DNA of 64,000 bases from Sinorhizobium americanum (GCF_001651855.1 NZ_LNQC01000047.1:1-64000), one strand, 5' to 3'; counted from the stretch's first letter, positions 10,583 through 22,172 are shown. Numbers and translations are program-made. The notes: generated from the letters alone by a model not told the origin.

Positions 10583-11305
10583 TCAGTTATCCGACACGAT
10601 GGTGGCACGACCGCCACCGGTCAATATGTCCGCGAAGCCGCCCTTCTCATGGATCGAGAACACGACGATCGGAATGGCATTTTCCCGCGCCAGCGCCACG
10701 GCGGCAATGTCCATGACGGCGAGCCCCTTCTCAAGGACTTCACTGTGGGTCAGGCGGTCGAAGCGCGTGGCGGACGGGTCCTTCTTCGGATCGGCGGAAT
10801 AGATACCGTCGACCTGGGTTCCCTTGAGGATCGCCTCTGCGCCCATCTCGGCTGCGCGGAGTGCGGCTGCAGAATCCGTCGTGAAGAAGGGATTGCCCGT
10901 TCCCCCGGCGAAGATCACGACGCGGCCGAGCGACAGGTGATAGAGCGTGGCGCGCTGCGAGAAGCTCTCGCAAATCTCCGGCATGGCGATCGCCGACAGG
11001 ACGACCGTATCGATATCGAGCTTGCGTAGCGAGGTCGCCAGCGCCAGCGCATTGATGACGGTCGCCAGCATGCCCATGTGATCGCCGGTCACCCGGTCGC
11101 CGCCCTTCGAGGCAACGGCGACACCGCGGAAGATGTTGCCGCCGCCGACGACGACACCCACTTCGACGCCCATGGCGCGCGCCTCGGCAATGTCCGAGGC
11201 GATCCGATCGGCCACGGCGACATCGATGCCGAAACCCTGGCTTCCCATCAAGGCTTCACCGGAGGCTTTGAGAAGAACGCGCTTGTAGATTGGCTTGGCC
11301 GACAT
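10583..11305 (-). CDS. pyrH: Uridylate kinase PyrH
   Basis: A 240-residue hexameric UMP kinase of the amino-acid-kinase fold that makes UDP. The phosphate-binding KASGEALMG and the GGGNIFRG motif (about residue 57) are diagnostic. Two ATG codons are adjacent (11308 and 11305). The second is preferred because AGGAG lies 5 bases upstream of it but only 2 bases from the first. It stands between tsf and frr; a hairpin in the 190-base gap after tsf could separate its expression from rpsB-tsf. Confidence 0.96.
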   Translation of the reverse strand: MSAKPIYKRVLLKASGEALMGSQGFGIDVAVADRIASDIAEARAMGVEVGVVVGGGNIFRGVAVASKGGDRVTGDHMGMLATVINALALATSLRKLDIDTVVLSAIAMPEICESFSQRATLYHLSLGRVVIFAGGTGNPFFTTDSAAALRAAEMGAEAILKGTQVDGIYSADPKKDPSATRFDRLTHSEVLEKGLAVMDIAAVALARENAIPIVVFSIHEKGGFADILTGGGRATIVSDN

Positions 11306-11442
11306 CATCACTCCTGAGCAGATCGGCACGCATGGGCGACAGACGCACACAGCGGCATGAGGACAATTCGTCTTGCGTGGTATCGACCGCCCTTGGCACA
11401 GCCCGGCGGGTCCGCCGCAATAACGCATGCCGGATACACGAA

Positions 11443-11468
11443 GGGCACCGCGTTGTCACGCGATGCCC
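11443..11468 (-). terminator. Hairpin between tsf and pyrH
   Basis: GGGCA/TGCCC (11443-11447 with 11464-11468) and inner CGCG/CGCG with one mismatch, in the 190-base tsf-pyrH gap. On the minus strand it is followed by TTCGTGTAT. It could terminate tsf transcripts partly. Confidence 0.5.
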
Positions 11469-11496
11469 CCAGCTTTTCCCAATTGGAAAGAAGAAA

Positions 11497-12420
11497 TCAA
11501 CCCTTTGCGGCTGCTGCAACTTCCGCCGCGAAATCGGATTCTTCCTTCTGAACGCCTTCGCCGAGCAGCAGGCGAGCGATACCGGCAACTTCGATCGGCG
11601 CGCCGACGGTCTTCTCGGCTTCCTTGATCGCTGCCTCGACCGTCTGGTCGGGGTTCATGACGAATGCCTGCGACAGGAGCGCGACTTCCTCGAAGAACTT
11701 GCGCATGCGGCCATCGACCATCTTTTCGATGATGTTGTCCGGCTTGCCGGAAGCGCGCGACTGTTCGATGAAGACGTTGCGCTCACGCTCGGCGACGGCC
11801 GGGTCGATCTCGCTCGGGCGGACGGCGAGCGGGTTGGTCGCGGCGACGTGCATCGCAACCTGACGGCCGATCGCATTGAGCGCTTCCTTGTCGCCGGTCG
11901 ACTTCAGGGCAACCAGTACGCCGAGCTTGCCGATGCCGTCGCCGGCGGCGTTGTGAATGTATGTCGCAACCACGCCGTCCTCGACCTTGAGCAGGGCAGC
12001 GCGGCGCAGCGTCATGTTTTCGCCGATCGTCGCGATGGCGTCCTTGATCGTATCCTCGACGGACTTGCCGGTTGCCGGATAGGTTGCCTTGGCGACAGCC
12101 TCAACCGTGCCTTCGGTCCCGAGGGCTACGTTGGCGACGCCGCGGACGAGGTCCTGGAAGGCATCGTTGCGGGCCACGAAGTCGGTCTCGGAGTTGATTT
12201 CGACGACAACGGCCGTGTTGCCGGCGCTGGCGATGCCGATGAGGCCTTCGGCAGCCGTGCGGCCGGACTTCTTGTCGGCCTTGGCAATGCCCTTGGCGCG
12301 CAGCCAGTCGATGGCGGCTTCCATATCGCCGTTAGTCTCGGCCAGAGCCTTCTTACAATCCATCATGCCTGCGCCGGTCTTTTCGCGCAGATCCTTCACC
12401 ATTGCGGCAGTAACAGTCAT
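11497..12420 (-). CDS. tsf: Translation elongation factor Ts
   Basis: A 307-residue guanine nucleotide exchange factor for EF-Tu. The N-terminal UBA-like domain with [16 protein letters not shown] (residues 10-25) and the [10 protein letters not shown] motif are characteristic. It follows rpsB with a 252-base gap that contains a strong hairpin, so rpsB and tsf levels may be set separately even though both genes share the classic operon order. Confidence 0.97.
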   Translation of the reverse strand: MTVTAAMVKDLREKTGAGMMDCKKALAETNGDMEAAIDWLRAKGIAKADKKSGRTAAEGLIGIASAGNTAVVVEINSETDFVARNDAFQDLVRGVANVALGTEGTVEAVAKATYPATGKSVEDTIKDAIATIGENMTLRRAALLKVEDGVVATYIHNAAGDGIGKLGVLVALKSTGDKEALNAIGRQVAMHVAATNPLAVRPSEIDPAVAERERNVFIEQSRASGKPDNIIEKMVDGRMRKFFEEVALLSQAFVMNPDQTVEAAIKEAEKTVGAPIEVAGIARLLLGEGVQKEESDFAAEVAAAAKG

Positions 12421-12584
12421 CTTCTTGCCTCTTTATCTGTTTCGCTGGCGCGCCAATCGCGGGTGGCGCCGTGCCAGCAGGTTTGGCAGAGGGAATGGCC
12501 CTTCAGTGTGACATCGTTATGACGCCATCGCCGCGATGCTTGCGCGGGCAAAAAGTGTCTGCCCGACCGCACCATTCCTCGCTG

Positions 12585-12625
12585 AAAAAGAACAAGGCCG
12601 TTCAGATTTTCATCACAAACGGCCT
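12585..12625 (-). terminator. Terminator or attenuator between rpsB and tsf
   Basis: AGGCCGTT/AACGGCCT (12595-12602 with 12618-12625), followed on the minus strand by TGTTCTTTTTC. It lies about 48 bases after the rpsB stop and before tsf. Confidence 0.65.
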
Positions 12626-12672
12626 CATCCCGATATTTCGTGGGTACGGCAGCCTAAGCTGCCGCTGCCCGA

Positions 12673-13440
12673 TCAGGCTTCGGACGATTCGTCGAGAGCC
12701 GGCTCGACCGGAGCTTCTTCGGCTGCGCCGAGATCACGGCCGGCAGCGCCCTGCTGACGGGCAATGCCGTCGATGGCGGCACGGGCGATGAGATCGCAAT
12801 AGAGAGCGACCGCACGCGATGCATCGTCATTGCCGGGGATCGGGTAGTCGATCTGGTCCGGATCGCAATTGGAGTCGATGACGGCGACGACCGGAATACC
12901 AAGGCGCTTGGCTTCTTCAATCGCAATCGATTCCTTGTTGGTGTCGATGATGAACATCAGGTCCGGCGTGCCGCCCATGTCGCGAATACCACCGAGGGCG
13001 CGGTTCAGCTTCTCGCGCTCACGCTCGAGGTTCAGGCGCTCCTTCTTGGTGAAGCCGGAAGCCTCGGAAGCGAGGATTTCGTCGAGCTTGCGCAGGCGCT
13101 GGATCGAGTTCGAGATCGTCTTCCAGTTGGTCATCATGCCGCCGAGCCAGCGGGCATTGACGTAGTACTGGGCGGAGCGCTTGGCAGCGTCGGCGATGAT
13201 TTCTGACGCCTGGCGCTTGGTGCCGACGAAGAGCACGCGGCCGCCGTTGGCAACGGTGTCGCTGACGACCTGCAGGGCGCGCGACAGCATCGGAACGGTC
13301 TGGGCGAGGTCGATGATGTGAACGTTGTTACGATCGCCGAAGATGTACGGCTTCATCTTCGGGTTCCAGCGGTGCGTCTGGTGACCGAAGTGCACGCCTG
13401 CTTCGAGAAGCTGGCGCATGGTAAAGTCAGGCAATGCCAT
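12673..13440 (-). CDS. rpsB: 30S ribosomal protein S2
   Basis: A 255-residue S2 protein of the small ribosomal subunit. The start [20 protein letters not shown] is typical and fixes the ATG at 13440, which is preceded by AAGGAGAAAAAGGC, a strong ribosome binding site. The C-terminal tail is acidic and Glu/Ala-rich (ending ALDESSEA), a common alphaproteobacterial extension. It heads the rpsB-tsf-pyrH-frr block. The upstream leader has two hairpins that may matter for autoregulation. Confidence 0.97.
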   Translation of the reverse strand: MALPDFTMRQLLEAGVHFGHQTHRWNPKMKPYIFGDRNNVHIIDLAQTVPMLSRALQVVSDTVANGGRVLFVGTKRQASEIIADAAKRSAQYYVNARWLGGMMTNWKTISNSIQRLRKLDEILASEASGFTKKERLNLEREREKLNRALGGIRDMGGTPDLMFIIDTNKESIAIEEAKRLGIPVVAVIDSNCDPDQIDYPIPGNDDASRAVALYCDLIARAAIDGIARQQGAAGRDLGAAEEAPVEPALDESSEA

Positions 13441-13482
13441 GCCTTTTTCTCCTTTTCCGGTTGAACCTCCGCAAGGCGTCGA

Positions 13483-13498
13483 ACGCATCTAGATGCGT
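13483..13498 (-). repeat. Palindrome in the rpsB leader
   Basis: A perfect 16-base palindrome ACGCATCT/AGATGCGT, 42 bases upstream of the rpsB ATG. Confidence 0.6.
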
Positions 13499-13516
13499 CC
13501 ACCGGCGGAACAATCC

Positions 13517-13536
13517 GGATTTCTCCCGGAAAATCC
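13517..13536 (-). repeat. Second hairpin in the rpsB leader
   Basis: GGATTT/AAATCC (13517-13522 with 13531-13536) with 8-base loop, close to the first palindrome. Confidence 0.55.
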
Positions 13537-13609
13537 CATGCCTCACGTGTGGAATGGGCAGCCCATTAGCTGCAACTGCCCGATAAATCAAGTCGGCAAG
13601 TCAGTTTTT

Positions 13610-13627
13610 TGCCGCGACCGCGCGGCA
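13610..13627. repeat. Hairpin after eipB
   Basis: TGCCGCG/CGCGGCA with ACCG loop, 18 bases after the eipB stop. TTTTTT lies on the wrong side for an eipB terminator but could mark the rpsB upstream side. Confidence 0.45.
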
Positions 13628-13645
13628 CAGCTCCGGCGATAGCCG

Positions 13646-14467
13646 CTACTTGCACTCTTCCGCGTTGAAGACTTCGAGATCGGCAAGCTTACCGCTGAGC
13701 ACGAAGTCTCCATAGTCCATCGTCAGGTCGCGGGTGACACCATTTTCGTAGAGCTTGAAGGACATGCGGTAGATCGGCAGGGCATCGCCGCTCGCCTCGT
13801 CGTTGAAATAGGAGATCGTCACCGGCCAATAGCTCTCACCGGCGAGCTTGCCCGCCTTGCCGACGTCCGCATCGTCGGGAGCGGGCTTGCGCGGCTTGCC
13901 GACGAAGGTCGAGGTGATCAGCGTCTTGTCACCCGAATCGGACCCGTCGAAGATACGGGATTCGAACAGGCCGTCGCCGCGCTTGGCCCGCTCGATCACT
14001 TCCAGCATGTGCTCGGTCGGAAACCGGCTTTGGGCAAGCGCCACCTCGCGCTTATCAGGCGCCGTCAGTTCCACCTTGACGCCAGACTTGTCGTCGTGAG
14101 CATTGCCGCGCACCTCCTTGTCCAATTTCTCATCAGTGAAGGAGCGGGTGAGAAAGCGGAAGCTCCTGTTCTTCAAGTCCTCGTAGGTGGTGGTCTGCTG
14201 GTCGGTCAGGCGAACTTCCTCGCCGGTGTCGACCTGGGTAACGAAGCGGAAGCTCACCGTATACCCCTCGCATGCCGACCCATTGAACTCATAGACCATG
14301 CGTCCATACATGCCGGTGATGCCGGAGCGATCGGAGGCATTCTTCAGTTCGAGATCGTAGACGGCGCGGTGCGGCGCCAATGCGCCTGCATAGGCAGCGC
14401 CGCCGACGGTCATGGCGGCGAGGCAGACGCTCCCCAGAGCGAGAAGACCAAAGCCTTTACGAAACAT
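13646..14467 (-). CDS. eipB: Periplasmic cell-envelope integrity protein, EipB family (DUF1849)
   Basis: A 273-residue exported protein with a signal peptide of about 27 residues (cut near AYA). It matches my memory of the EipB/DUF1849 family, which forms a periplasmic beta-spiral needed for envelope integrity in Brucella. Cys66 and Cys272 sit where the structural disulfide of EipB is expected. The ATG at 14467 has AGGAGG seven bases upstream; the frame is open for 15 more codons without such a site. It is divergent from the RidA-like gene. The molecular function of the family is not settled. Confidence 0.85.
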   Translation of the reverse strand: MFRKGFGLLALGSVCLAAMTVGGAAYAGALAPHRAVYDLELKNASDRSGITGMYGRMVYEFNGSACEGYTVSFRFVTQVDTGEEVRLTDQQTTTYEDLKNRSFRFLTRSFTDEKLDKEVRGNAHDDKSGVKVELTAPDKREVALAQSRFPTEHMLEVIERAKRGDGLFESRIFDGSDSGDKTLITSTFVGKPRKPAPDDADVGKAGKLAGESYWPVTISYFNDEASGDALPIYRMSFKLYENGVTRDLTMDYGDFVLSGKLADLEVFNAEECK

Positions 14468-14602
14468 TCGTTTCCTCCTGTTGGACTCGCCGGCAATGGG
14501 ATAAACAAACATTCGGCAGAAGCGAGGCAGATCCGTCCGTGCCTGCCGCGATCCTGCTTCGCATGCAGGATTTTATCACAAAAGACAACAAGGGAGCCCT
14601 CC

Positions 14603-15070
14603 ATGTCCGCAGAGATCGAAACGCGTCTCAAGGAACTTGGGATCGTCATTCCAGAGGCAGTCGCGCCGGTCGCCAACTACGTGCCTTACGTCATCACCGG
14701 CTCGACGCTCTACATCTCCGGTCAACTGCCGATGGAAAGCGGCAAGGTCGCGGTCACCGGCCATGTCGCCAAGAATGTCGACGTCGCCGCGGCGGCGCGT
14801 GCTGCCGAACTCTGCGCGATCAACATCCTGGCCCAGGCCAAAGCGGCGCTCGGCGGCGACCTCGGACGCATCCGCCGCCTCGTGAAGATCAATGGCTTCG
14901 TCGCTTCGGTACCGGAATTCACCGAACAGCATCTCGTCATCAACGGCGCCTCGAACCTCCTTGCCAATGTGCTCGGCGAGGCCGGCAAGCATGCGCGCGC
15001 CGCCGTCGGCATGGCTTCCCTGCCCTTCAACGCGGCCGTCGAGATCGACGCCATCCTCGAAATCGCCTGA
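14603..15070 (+). CDS. RidA/YjgF-family protein
   Basis: A 155-residue RidA-superfamily protein. Founding members hydrolyse reactive enamine/imine intermediates from PLP enzymes, but many subfamilies have no known substrate. GSTLYISGQLP near residue 36 and the C-terminal KHARAAVGMASLPFNAAVEID are family features, including an arginine near 136 in the usual substrate-carboxylate position. The ATG at 14603 is preceded by AGGGAGCC. It is followed 12 bases later by a phosphodiesterase gene, in a probable four-gene run. Confidence 0.88.
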   Translation: MSAEIETRLKELGIVIPEAVAPVANYVPYVITGSTLYISGQLPMESGKVAVTGHVAKNVDVAAAARAAELCAINILAQAKAALGGDLGRIRRLVKINGFVASVPEFTEQHLVINGASNLLANVLGEAGKHARAAVGMASLPFNAAVEIDAILEIA

Positions 15071-15082
15071 CCGGGTCGCTTC

Positions 15083-15808
15083 ATGAAGGACATTTCCTGG
15101 CTCAAAGCCCAGCCGATCGCCCATCGCGGCTATCATGACATGAACCGAGAGGTCTGGGAAAACACCCTTTCGGCCTTTTCCCGCGCTGCGGAGGCGGGCT
15201 TTGCGATCGAATGCGATCTGCAGTTTACCGCCGATAGCGTTCCGGTCGTCTTCCACGACCACGATCTGCAGCGTCTCTGCGGCATCCGGGGAGACGTGCG
15301 GGCGAAGACCGCCGGCGAACTCGGCCTGCTGTCGATCGGCGGCACGAAGGACAGGATTCCGACTCTGAAGCAGATGCTTCGCCTAGTCGACGGGCGAGTA
15401 CCCCTCGTTATCGAGCTCAAGGGCCGCAAGGATGACGACGAAGGATTCGCGGCGGCCGTGCTCGACACGCTCGAGGATTACCAGGGGTCGGTGGCGCTGA
15501 TGAGCTTCGACCATTGGCTGCTCAAGGACTTGAAGACGCTCGACGCCCCCTACCCCCTCGGCCTTACCGCTGATGGCATAAATCCCGAAAAATTCTTCGT
15601 GCACGAAGAAGCCATGCAGCTCGGGCTTGACTTCATCTCCTATTTCTACGGCGACCTGCCGAATCCCTTCATAACTAAGGAGCGCGCCATGGGCCGTACC
15701 GTCATCACCTGGACGGTGCGCGATGGCCGGGCACAGGAGCACAGCTTCGCCCATGCCGATCAGATGACGTTCGAGGGTTTCGATCCAAGGGAGACCATGA
15801 TTTCCTAG
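15083..15808 (+). CDS. Glycerophosphodiester phosphodiesterase, UgpQ-like
   Basis: A 241-residue GDPD-family TIM-barrel enzyme that hydrolyses glycerophosphodiesters to glycerol 3-phosphate and an alcohol. His14-Arg15, Glu27, Glu43-Cys-Asp45 and His58 match the conserved catalytic and metal-binding residues. There is no signal peptide, so it probably acts in the cytoplasm on phospholipid headgroup products. It lies four bases before the FemAB-like gene on the same strand. The symbol is left open because several GDPD paralogues are usual in rhizobia. Confidence 0.9.
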   Translation: MKDISWLKAQPIAHRGYHDMNREVWENTLSAFSRAAEAGFAIECDLQFTADSVPVVFHDHDLQRLCGIRGDVRAKTAGELGLLSIGGTKDRIPTLKQMLRLVDGRVPLVIELKGRKDDDEGFAAAVLDTLEDYQGSVALMSFDHWLLKDLKTLDAPYPLGLTADGINPEKFFVHEEAMQLGLDFISYFYGDLPNPFITKERAMGRTVITWTVRDGRAQEHSFAHADQMTFEGFDPRETMIS

Positions 15809-15812
15809 GCGC

Positions 15813-17000
15813 ATGTCAGACACGATCAACATCCGCATAGAGCATTCGTTCTCGTCAATACCGCCGGCGAGCTGGGACAGGCTTGCCGGCGCCTCAAAGA
15901 CCTTTCCCGGCACGCCCTATAATCCCTTCCTGTCGCATGCCTATCTGTCGGCGCTCGAAGAGTCCGGTTCGGCGACGGCGGAGACGGGCTGGCTCGGTCA
16001 GCACCTGCTGCTGGAGGATGCGGACGGCTTGCTGCGCGGCGCGCTCGTCTGCTACATGAAGAACCACAGCCAGGGAGAATATGTCTTCGATCATGGATGG
16101 GCGAACGCCTTCGAGCACGCTGGCGGCCGCTATTATCCGAAGCTGCAATGTTCCATACCGTTCACGCCAGTCACCGGGCCGCGCCTGCTCTGGGCGCCGG
16201 ACGGCGATCCAAAACCGGTGCGGGAAGGGCTTGCCGCCGGTCTCAAGGAGCTTTCGCGCCGGCACAGCGTCTCCTCCGCCCACGTCACCTTCGTGCCGCC
16301 CGACGAGATGCCGATCTTCGAGCGCTCGGGATTTCTGCACCGGACCGATCAGCAGTTCCATTTCATCAATGAAGGCTACGGCTCGCACGACGACTTCCTT
16401 GCAACGCTCGCGTCGCGAAAGCGCAAGGCGCTGAAACGTGAGCGTCGCGTCGCTGTCGAGAACGGCATCACCATCGACTGGCTGACCGGCAGCGACCTCA
16501 CAGAAGCAATCTGGGACCAGTTCTTCGCCTTTTACATGGATACCGGCGGGCGCAAATGGGGCCGGCCATACCTGACGCGCGCCTTCTACTCGCTGATCGG
16601 CGAGCGGATGGCGGACGACATTCTGTTGGTCATGGCCAAGCGCGGCGGCCGGTATATCGCCGGGGCGATTAATTTCATCGGCGGCGATGCGCTCTACGGT
16701 CGGCATTGGGGCTGCATCGAAGACCATCCCTTCCTGCATTTCGAGGTCTGCTACCACCAGGCGATCGACTTCGCGATTGAAATGGGGCTGCGGCGCGTCG
16801 AAGCGGGTGCGCAAGGCGAGCACAAGCTGGCGCGCGGCTACATGCCGGTGACGACCCATTCGGCGCACTTCATTGCGCATCCGGGGCTGGCAAGGGCCGT
16901 TGCCGACTATCTGGAGCAGGAGCGCCTCGATGTTGAGGAAACCGGCGAGTTCCTTACGGAGCACGGGCCCTTCCGCAGAGGTGTGCGCCAACAGGATTGA
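15813..17000 (+). CDS. FemAB-like GNAT-fold acyltransferase (DUF482/PF04339 type)
   Basis: A 395-residue cytosolic protein of the peptidoglycan-biosynthesis-like DUF482 family with a double GNAT fold. The segments NPFLSHAYLSALEESG near the N-terminus and SRKRKALKRERRVAVENGI in the middle are typical. The FVPPDEMPIFERSGFLHRTDQQFHF region lies between the two halves. The substrate is unknown; the FemAB relationship suggests acyl or aminoacyl transfer. It lies four bases downstream of the phosphodiesterase gene and 44 bases before the HIT gene. Confidence 0.82.
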   Translation: MSDTINIRIEHSFSSIPPASWDRLAGASKTFPGTPYNPFLSHAYLSALEESGSATAETGWLGQHLLLEDADGLLRGALVCYMKNHSQGEYVFDHGWANAFEHAGGRYYPKLQCSIPFTPVTGPRLLWAPDGDPKPVREGLAAGLKELSRRHSVSSAHVTFVPPDEMPIFERSGFLHRTDQQFHFINEGYGSHDDFLATLASRKRKALKRERRVAVENGITIDWLTGSDLTEAIWDQFFAFYMDTGGRKWGRPYLTRAFYSLIGERMADDILLVMAKRGGRYIAGAINFIGGDALYGRHWGCIEDHPFLHFEVCYHQAIDFAIEMGLRRVEAGAQGEHKLARGYMPVTTHSAHFIAHPGLARAVADYLEQERLDVEETGEFLTEHGPFRRGVRQQD

Positions 17001-17044
17001 CAGGCAGCGGGACTTGCCGCTGTGAACCAGCAAGAGGAAACGAC

Positions 17045-17464
17045 ATGAGCGGCTATGATAAGGACAACATCTTCGCCAAGATACTGCGCGGCGATATTCC
17101 CTCGCACCGGGTCTACGAGGACGAGGCGACGGTGGCGTTCATGGACGTCATGCCGCAGGCGGAGGGGCACGTGCTCGTCCTGCCGAAGGCGTCGTCGCGC
17201 AACATCCTCGACGCCGACCCTGCTACCCTGCCGGCACTGATCGCCACGGTCCAGAAGGTCGCGATCGCCGCCAAGGAGGCGTTCGACGCGGACGGCGTAA
17301 CGATCATGCAGTTCAACGAGGCGCCGGCCGGGCAGTCTGTCTTCCACCTGCATTTCCACGTGATCCCGCGCCGCGAGGGCATTCCGCTGAAGCCACATTC
17401 CGGTAAGATGGAGGATGGCGGCGTGCTGGCAGCGAATGCGGAGAAGATCCGCCGCGCGCTGTAG
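17045..17464 (+). CDS. HIT-family nucleotide hydrolase/transferase
   Basis: A 139-residue histidine-triad protein. The HLHFHVIP motif supplies His101, His103 and His105, the HxHxHxx signature of purine nucleoside phosphoramidases (HinT-like) and related hydrolases. The N-terminal DNIFAKILRGDIPSHRVYEDE is also typical. The ATG at 17045 follows AAGAGG; the open frame upstream adds 16 codons that run over the FemAB-like stop and look non-coding. It is convergent with azlD, 15 bases away. Confidence 0.92.
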   Translation: MSGYDKDNIFAKILRGDIPSHRVYEDEATVAFMDVMPQAEGHVLVLPKASSRNILDADPATLPALIATVQKVAIAAKEAFDADGVTIMQFNEAPAGQSVFHLHFHVIPRREGIPLKPHSGKMEDGGVLAANAEKIRRAL

Positions 17465-17479
17465 GCACCGCCTGTCTCA

Positions 17480-17824
17480 TCAGAATCCCAGCCACCATAA
17501 GCCGCTGGCGAGCGTGAAAATTGCGGCTGCGATGCCAACTGCCGGCCTCTGCCGGGCGAGAAAGAAGGCAACGGCGCCGACCACGACGGCGCCGAGCCGC
17601 AGCCACAGCGGCGATTGGGCCAGGACGCCGGTCGGGTAGAGAATGAGCTTCGCGATCACCGCGGCAACCAGGGCGGTCGCGACCGCCCTCACCCAGTTCA
17701 AAGCCTCCGATTCATCGCGAAGCCGCTTGCCGGCAAGCACGCCCAGCCAGCGCCAGAGATCGGTCGCCAGCCAGCCGGCTATCGCTATGAAGGCATAGGC
17801 CCACCATCCGTCCGTCCAGGTCAC
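17480..17824 (-). CDS. azlD: AzlD-family small subunit of a branched-chain amino acid exporter
   Basis: A 114-residue protein with about four hydrophobic segments, matching the small AzlD/YgaH subunit that works with AzlC in export of branched-chain amino acids. The start is taken as GTG at 17824, which overlaps the azlC stop as GTGA, a coupling signal. The open frame runs much farther upstream, but that part is a shadow of azlC. The substrate is inferred from the family only. Confidence 0.87.
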   Translation of the reverse strand: MTWTDGWWAYAFIAIAGWLATDLWRWLGVLAGKRLRDESEALNWVRAVATALVAAVIAKLILYPTGVLAQSPLWLRLGAVVVGAVAFFLARQRPAVGIAAAIFTLASGLWWLGF

Positions 17825-18558
17825 GGGCGCGCCTCCCGCCTGGAACGCCAGAGACGCTCTGCGCCCCAGGCAAGCGTTCCGCCGCCGACGCCCGCCAAGA
17901 GGATGTCGAACTCCGGTGCGATCCAGTAGAACAGCGGACCTGCAACGAGACCCACCGCAAGCGCCACGTAGATGACCGGGTGGCGGGCCGAATGCCAGAT
18001 CGAGGCAAGGAAATAGACCGGCGTCAGGAAGAAGAGGCAGCCTGCGACGAGCGGCGGGAACTCGGCGACAAGGTGGTAGACGACGCCGACCAGCACCATG
18101 TTTGCCGCGACCAGCGTCATCCCAAAGCCGGCAAAGAAGGCGACGCGATGCTCGCGCGGAACCTTTGGCACGCGCTCCATCGCAAAAACCCATGCGGTGA
18201 TGGCGACAAAATGCGAGAGGAAGAGAAGCAGCCAGATGGGCGTTCTGGAGCCACGCAGTTCGGGAACTAGCGCCGCAACCATCGGCATCAGGCGGACCGA
18301 TGAGAGTGTGACCGCCAGGAACGCCGTCGCGAGGCTCGCGCCACTCATGATCGAACTGACGAGAATGACCTTCGCCGGCAGCGCCCAGACGATGCCGGTC
18401 ATGAAGACGACCTGCTCCGGCGGGATGCCTGCCTGAGCGGTCAAGGAGCAGAAACCGATGAAGGAGAGCATCAGGATGACGGCCGGAAGGCTGAAAATCC
18501 CGCGCGCCCCGGTCAGAAACCAGGCCAGCGTCGACCGTTCGTCTTCGAGATCATCCAT
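17821..18558 (-). CDS. azlC: AzlC-family large subunit of a branched-chain amino acid exporter
   Basis: A 245-residue integral membrane protein of the AzlC/YgaZ family with several hydrophobic helices. The segment GARGIFSLPAVILMLSFIG at residues 18-36 is typical of the N-terminal helix. With AzlD it probably exports branched-chain or related amino acids, or toxic analogues, through the inner membrane. It has its own start 88 bases before the clpA end, across a strong hairpin, so it is probably transcribed independently of clpA. Confidence 0.9.
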   Translation of the reverse strand: MDDLEDERSTLAWFLTGARGIFSLPAVILMLSFIGFCSLTAQAGIPPEQVVFMTGIVWALPAKVILVSSIMSGASLATAFLAVTLSSVRLMPMVAALVPELRGSRTPIWLLLFLSHFVAITAWVFAMERVPKVPREHRVAFFAGFGMTLVAANMVLVGVVYHLVAEFPPLVAGCLFFLTPVYFLASIWHSARHPVIYVALAVGLVAGPLFYWIAPEFDILLAGVGGGTLAWGAERLWRSRREARP

Positions 18559-18594
18559 TGAAAATCACGCGGAATAAGAGCGCCTCTCAACAAG

Positions 18595-18623
18595 ACGGTG
18601 CCGGGTGAACGACCCGGCACCGT
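18595..18623 (-). terminator. Hairpin terminator after clpA
   Basis: A perfect 12-base-pair stem (18595-18606 with 18612-18623) around a 5-base loop lies 23 bases after the clpA stop. The run after it on the minus strand, CTTGTTGAG, is only moderately T-rich, so termination is likely but efficiency is uncertain. Confidence 0.7.
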
Positions 18624-18645
18624 CAGGCGAAAAATCGCGATGGCG

Positions 18646-21132
<2,487 letters not shown>

Positions 21133-21141
21133 GTTAGGTCC

Positions 21142-21495
21142 TCATTTCTTTTCCATGACGCATTGCAAGGGATGCTGATGCTGCCTGGCGAAATCCATCA
21201 CCTGCGTCACTTTGGTTTCGGCGACTTCGTAGGTAAAGACGCCGCATTCTCCAACGCCGTGGTTGTGGACATGAAGCATGATGATCGTCGCTTGTTCCCT
21301 GTCCTTCTGAAAAAAACGCTCCAGAATATGGACGACGAATTCCATCGGCGTGTAATCGTCATTCAAAAGCAGAACGCGGTACAAACTCGGCTTCTTGGTC
21401 TTCGGCTTGGTGCGTGTGATGACGGACGTGCCACGAGTGGGGCCGCCTCCGTCTCCATCGCTTCCCTGCTGCATCCGGACCGGCATGGCGATCAT
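21142..21495 (-). CDS. clpS: ClpS adaptor of the ClpAP protease
   Basis: A 117-residue ClpS adaptor that brings N-degron substrates to ClpA. The core [18 protein letters not shown] (about 38-55), including the paired Asp residues of the N-degron pocket, and [21 protein letters not shown] are conserved. A Gly-rich flexible N-terminus (about residues 10-20) precedes the core. The ATG at 21495 is used; ATG at 21486 is a possible alternative. It forms the usual clpS-clpA operon. Confidence 0.95.
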   Translation of the reverse strand: MIAMPVRMQQGSDGDGGGPTRGTSVITRTKPKTKKPSLYRVLLLNDDYTPMEFVVHILERFFQKDREQATIIMLHVHNHGVGECGVFTYEVAETKVTQVMDFARQHQHPLQCVMEKK

Positions 21496-21717
21496 TCTGT
21501 TTCATTCCCTTGGCAGCCGCAATCCACGAACGTGGCTGCGGCCTGCTTGCCCTTATCTAATGGTTCGTTCTTGGATTTTAAGACCGAACCAACGCACTGC
21601 AATCATATTCGCACGGCCAAGCACAAGATTGATCAAATTTCTTTGGCCGCTACTCTCGAGGCTGCAACTCCGGCAGGCTGCGCGAAACGCCTCGGAAACG
21701 CGACACCCAAGAACGAC

Positions 21718-21748
21718 AAGGCCGGCCGCGGCAACCGCGACCGGCCTT
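21718..21748 (-). terminator. Hairpin terminator after the phasin gene
   Basis: Stem 21718-21725 with 21741-21748, extended inside by five more pairs (27-31 with 35-39 of the same block), with one mismatch and a CAA loop. It lies about 27 bases after the phasin stop. The TTTT on the plus strand side suggests it may also work for transcription arriving from the left. Confidence 0.75.
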
Positions 21749-21774
21749 TTTAGCAATGGCGATATTCTTAATCG

Positions 21775-22131
21775 TCAGGCGGCAGCAGCTGCGGACTTCA
21801 CGGATGCCGTTGCCTTGGCGACCGGTGCCTCATAGGGCTTGTACGCGTCCTTGGCGAGATCGGCATACATCTCACCGATCTTCGATGCTTCGGCGACGAA
21901 TGATTCATAGCTCGACTTCAGATAGTTCGTCTGGAGTTCGAAGGCAGCTTCGAGGCTCTTGGCGCCGGAGAGCTTTTCGATATGGGCAATGCCATCTTCG
22001 AAGGACTTCTTCGAGTAGTCTGCTGCTTCGGTTGCAATGGCCTGGAAGCCCTTGGTCAGCGTAGAGTAGCTCTTTACAGCCACGTCGAGTGCTTCCTTGC
22101 TCTTCTTGTTTGCATCGTCGAAGTTGAACAT
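21775..22131 (-). CDS. Phasin-family polyhydroxyalkanoate granule protein
   Basis: A 118-residue amphipathic, mostly helical protein that matches rhizobial phasins, small proteins coating polyhydroxybutyrate granules and controlling their size. It contains phasin-like KGFQAIATEAADYSKKSFE and a long C-terminal helix ending in an Ala/Lys-rich tail. The ATG at 22131 has AGGAG seven bases upstream; a TTG one codon earlier is too close to it. Two TGC-N3-GCA motifs upstream suggest control by a PhaR/AniA-type repressor. Confidence 0.88.
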   Translation of the reverse strand: MFNFDDANKKSKEALDVAVKSYSTLTKGFQAIATEAADYSKKSFEDGIAHIEKLSGAKSLEAAFELQTNYLKSSYESFVAEASKIGEMYADLAKDAYKPYEAPVAKATASVKSAAAAA

Positions 22132-22172
22132 CAAGTTTCTCCTTGTGGGCGGTGGGCAAGCGTCAGTCTAGG

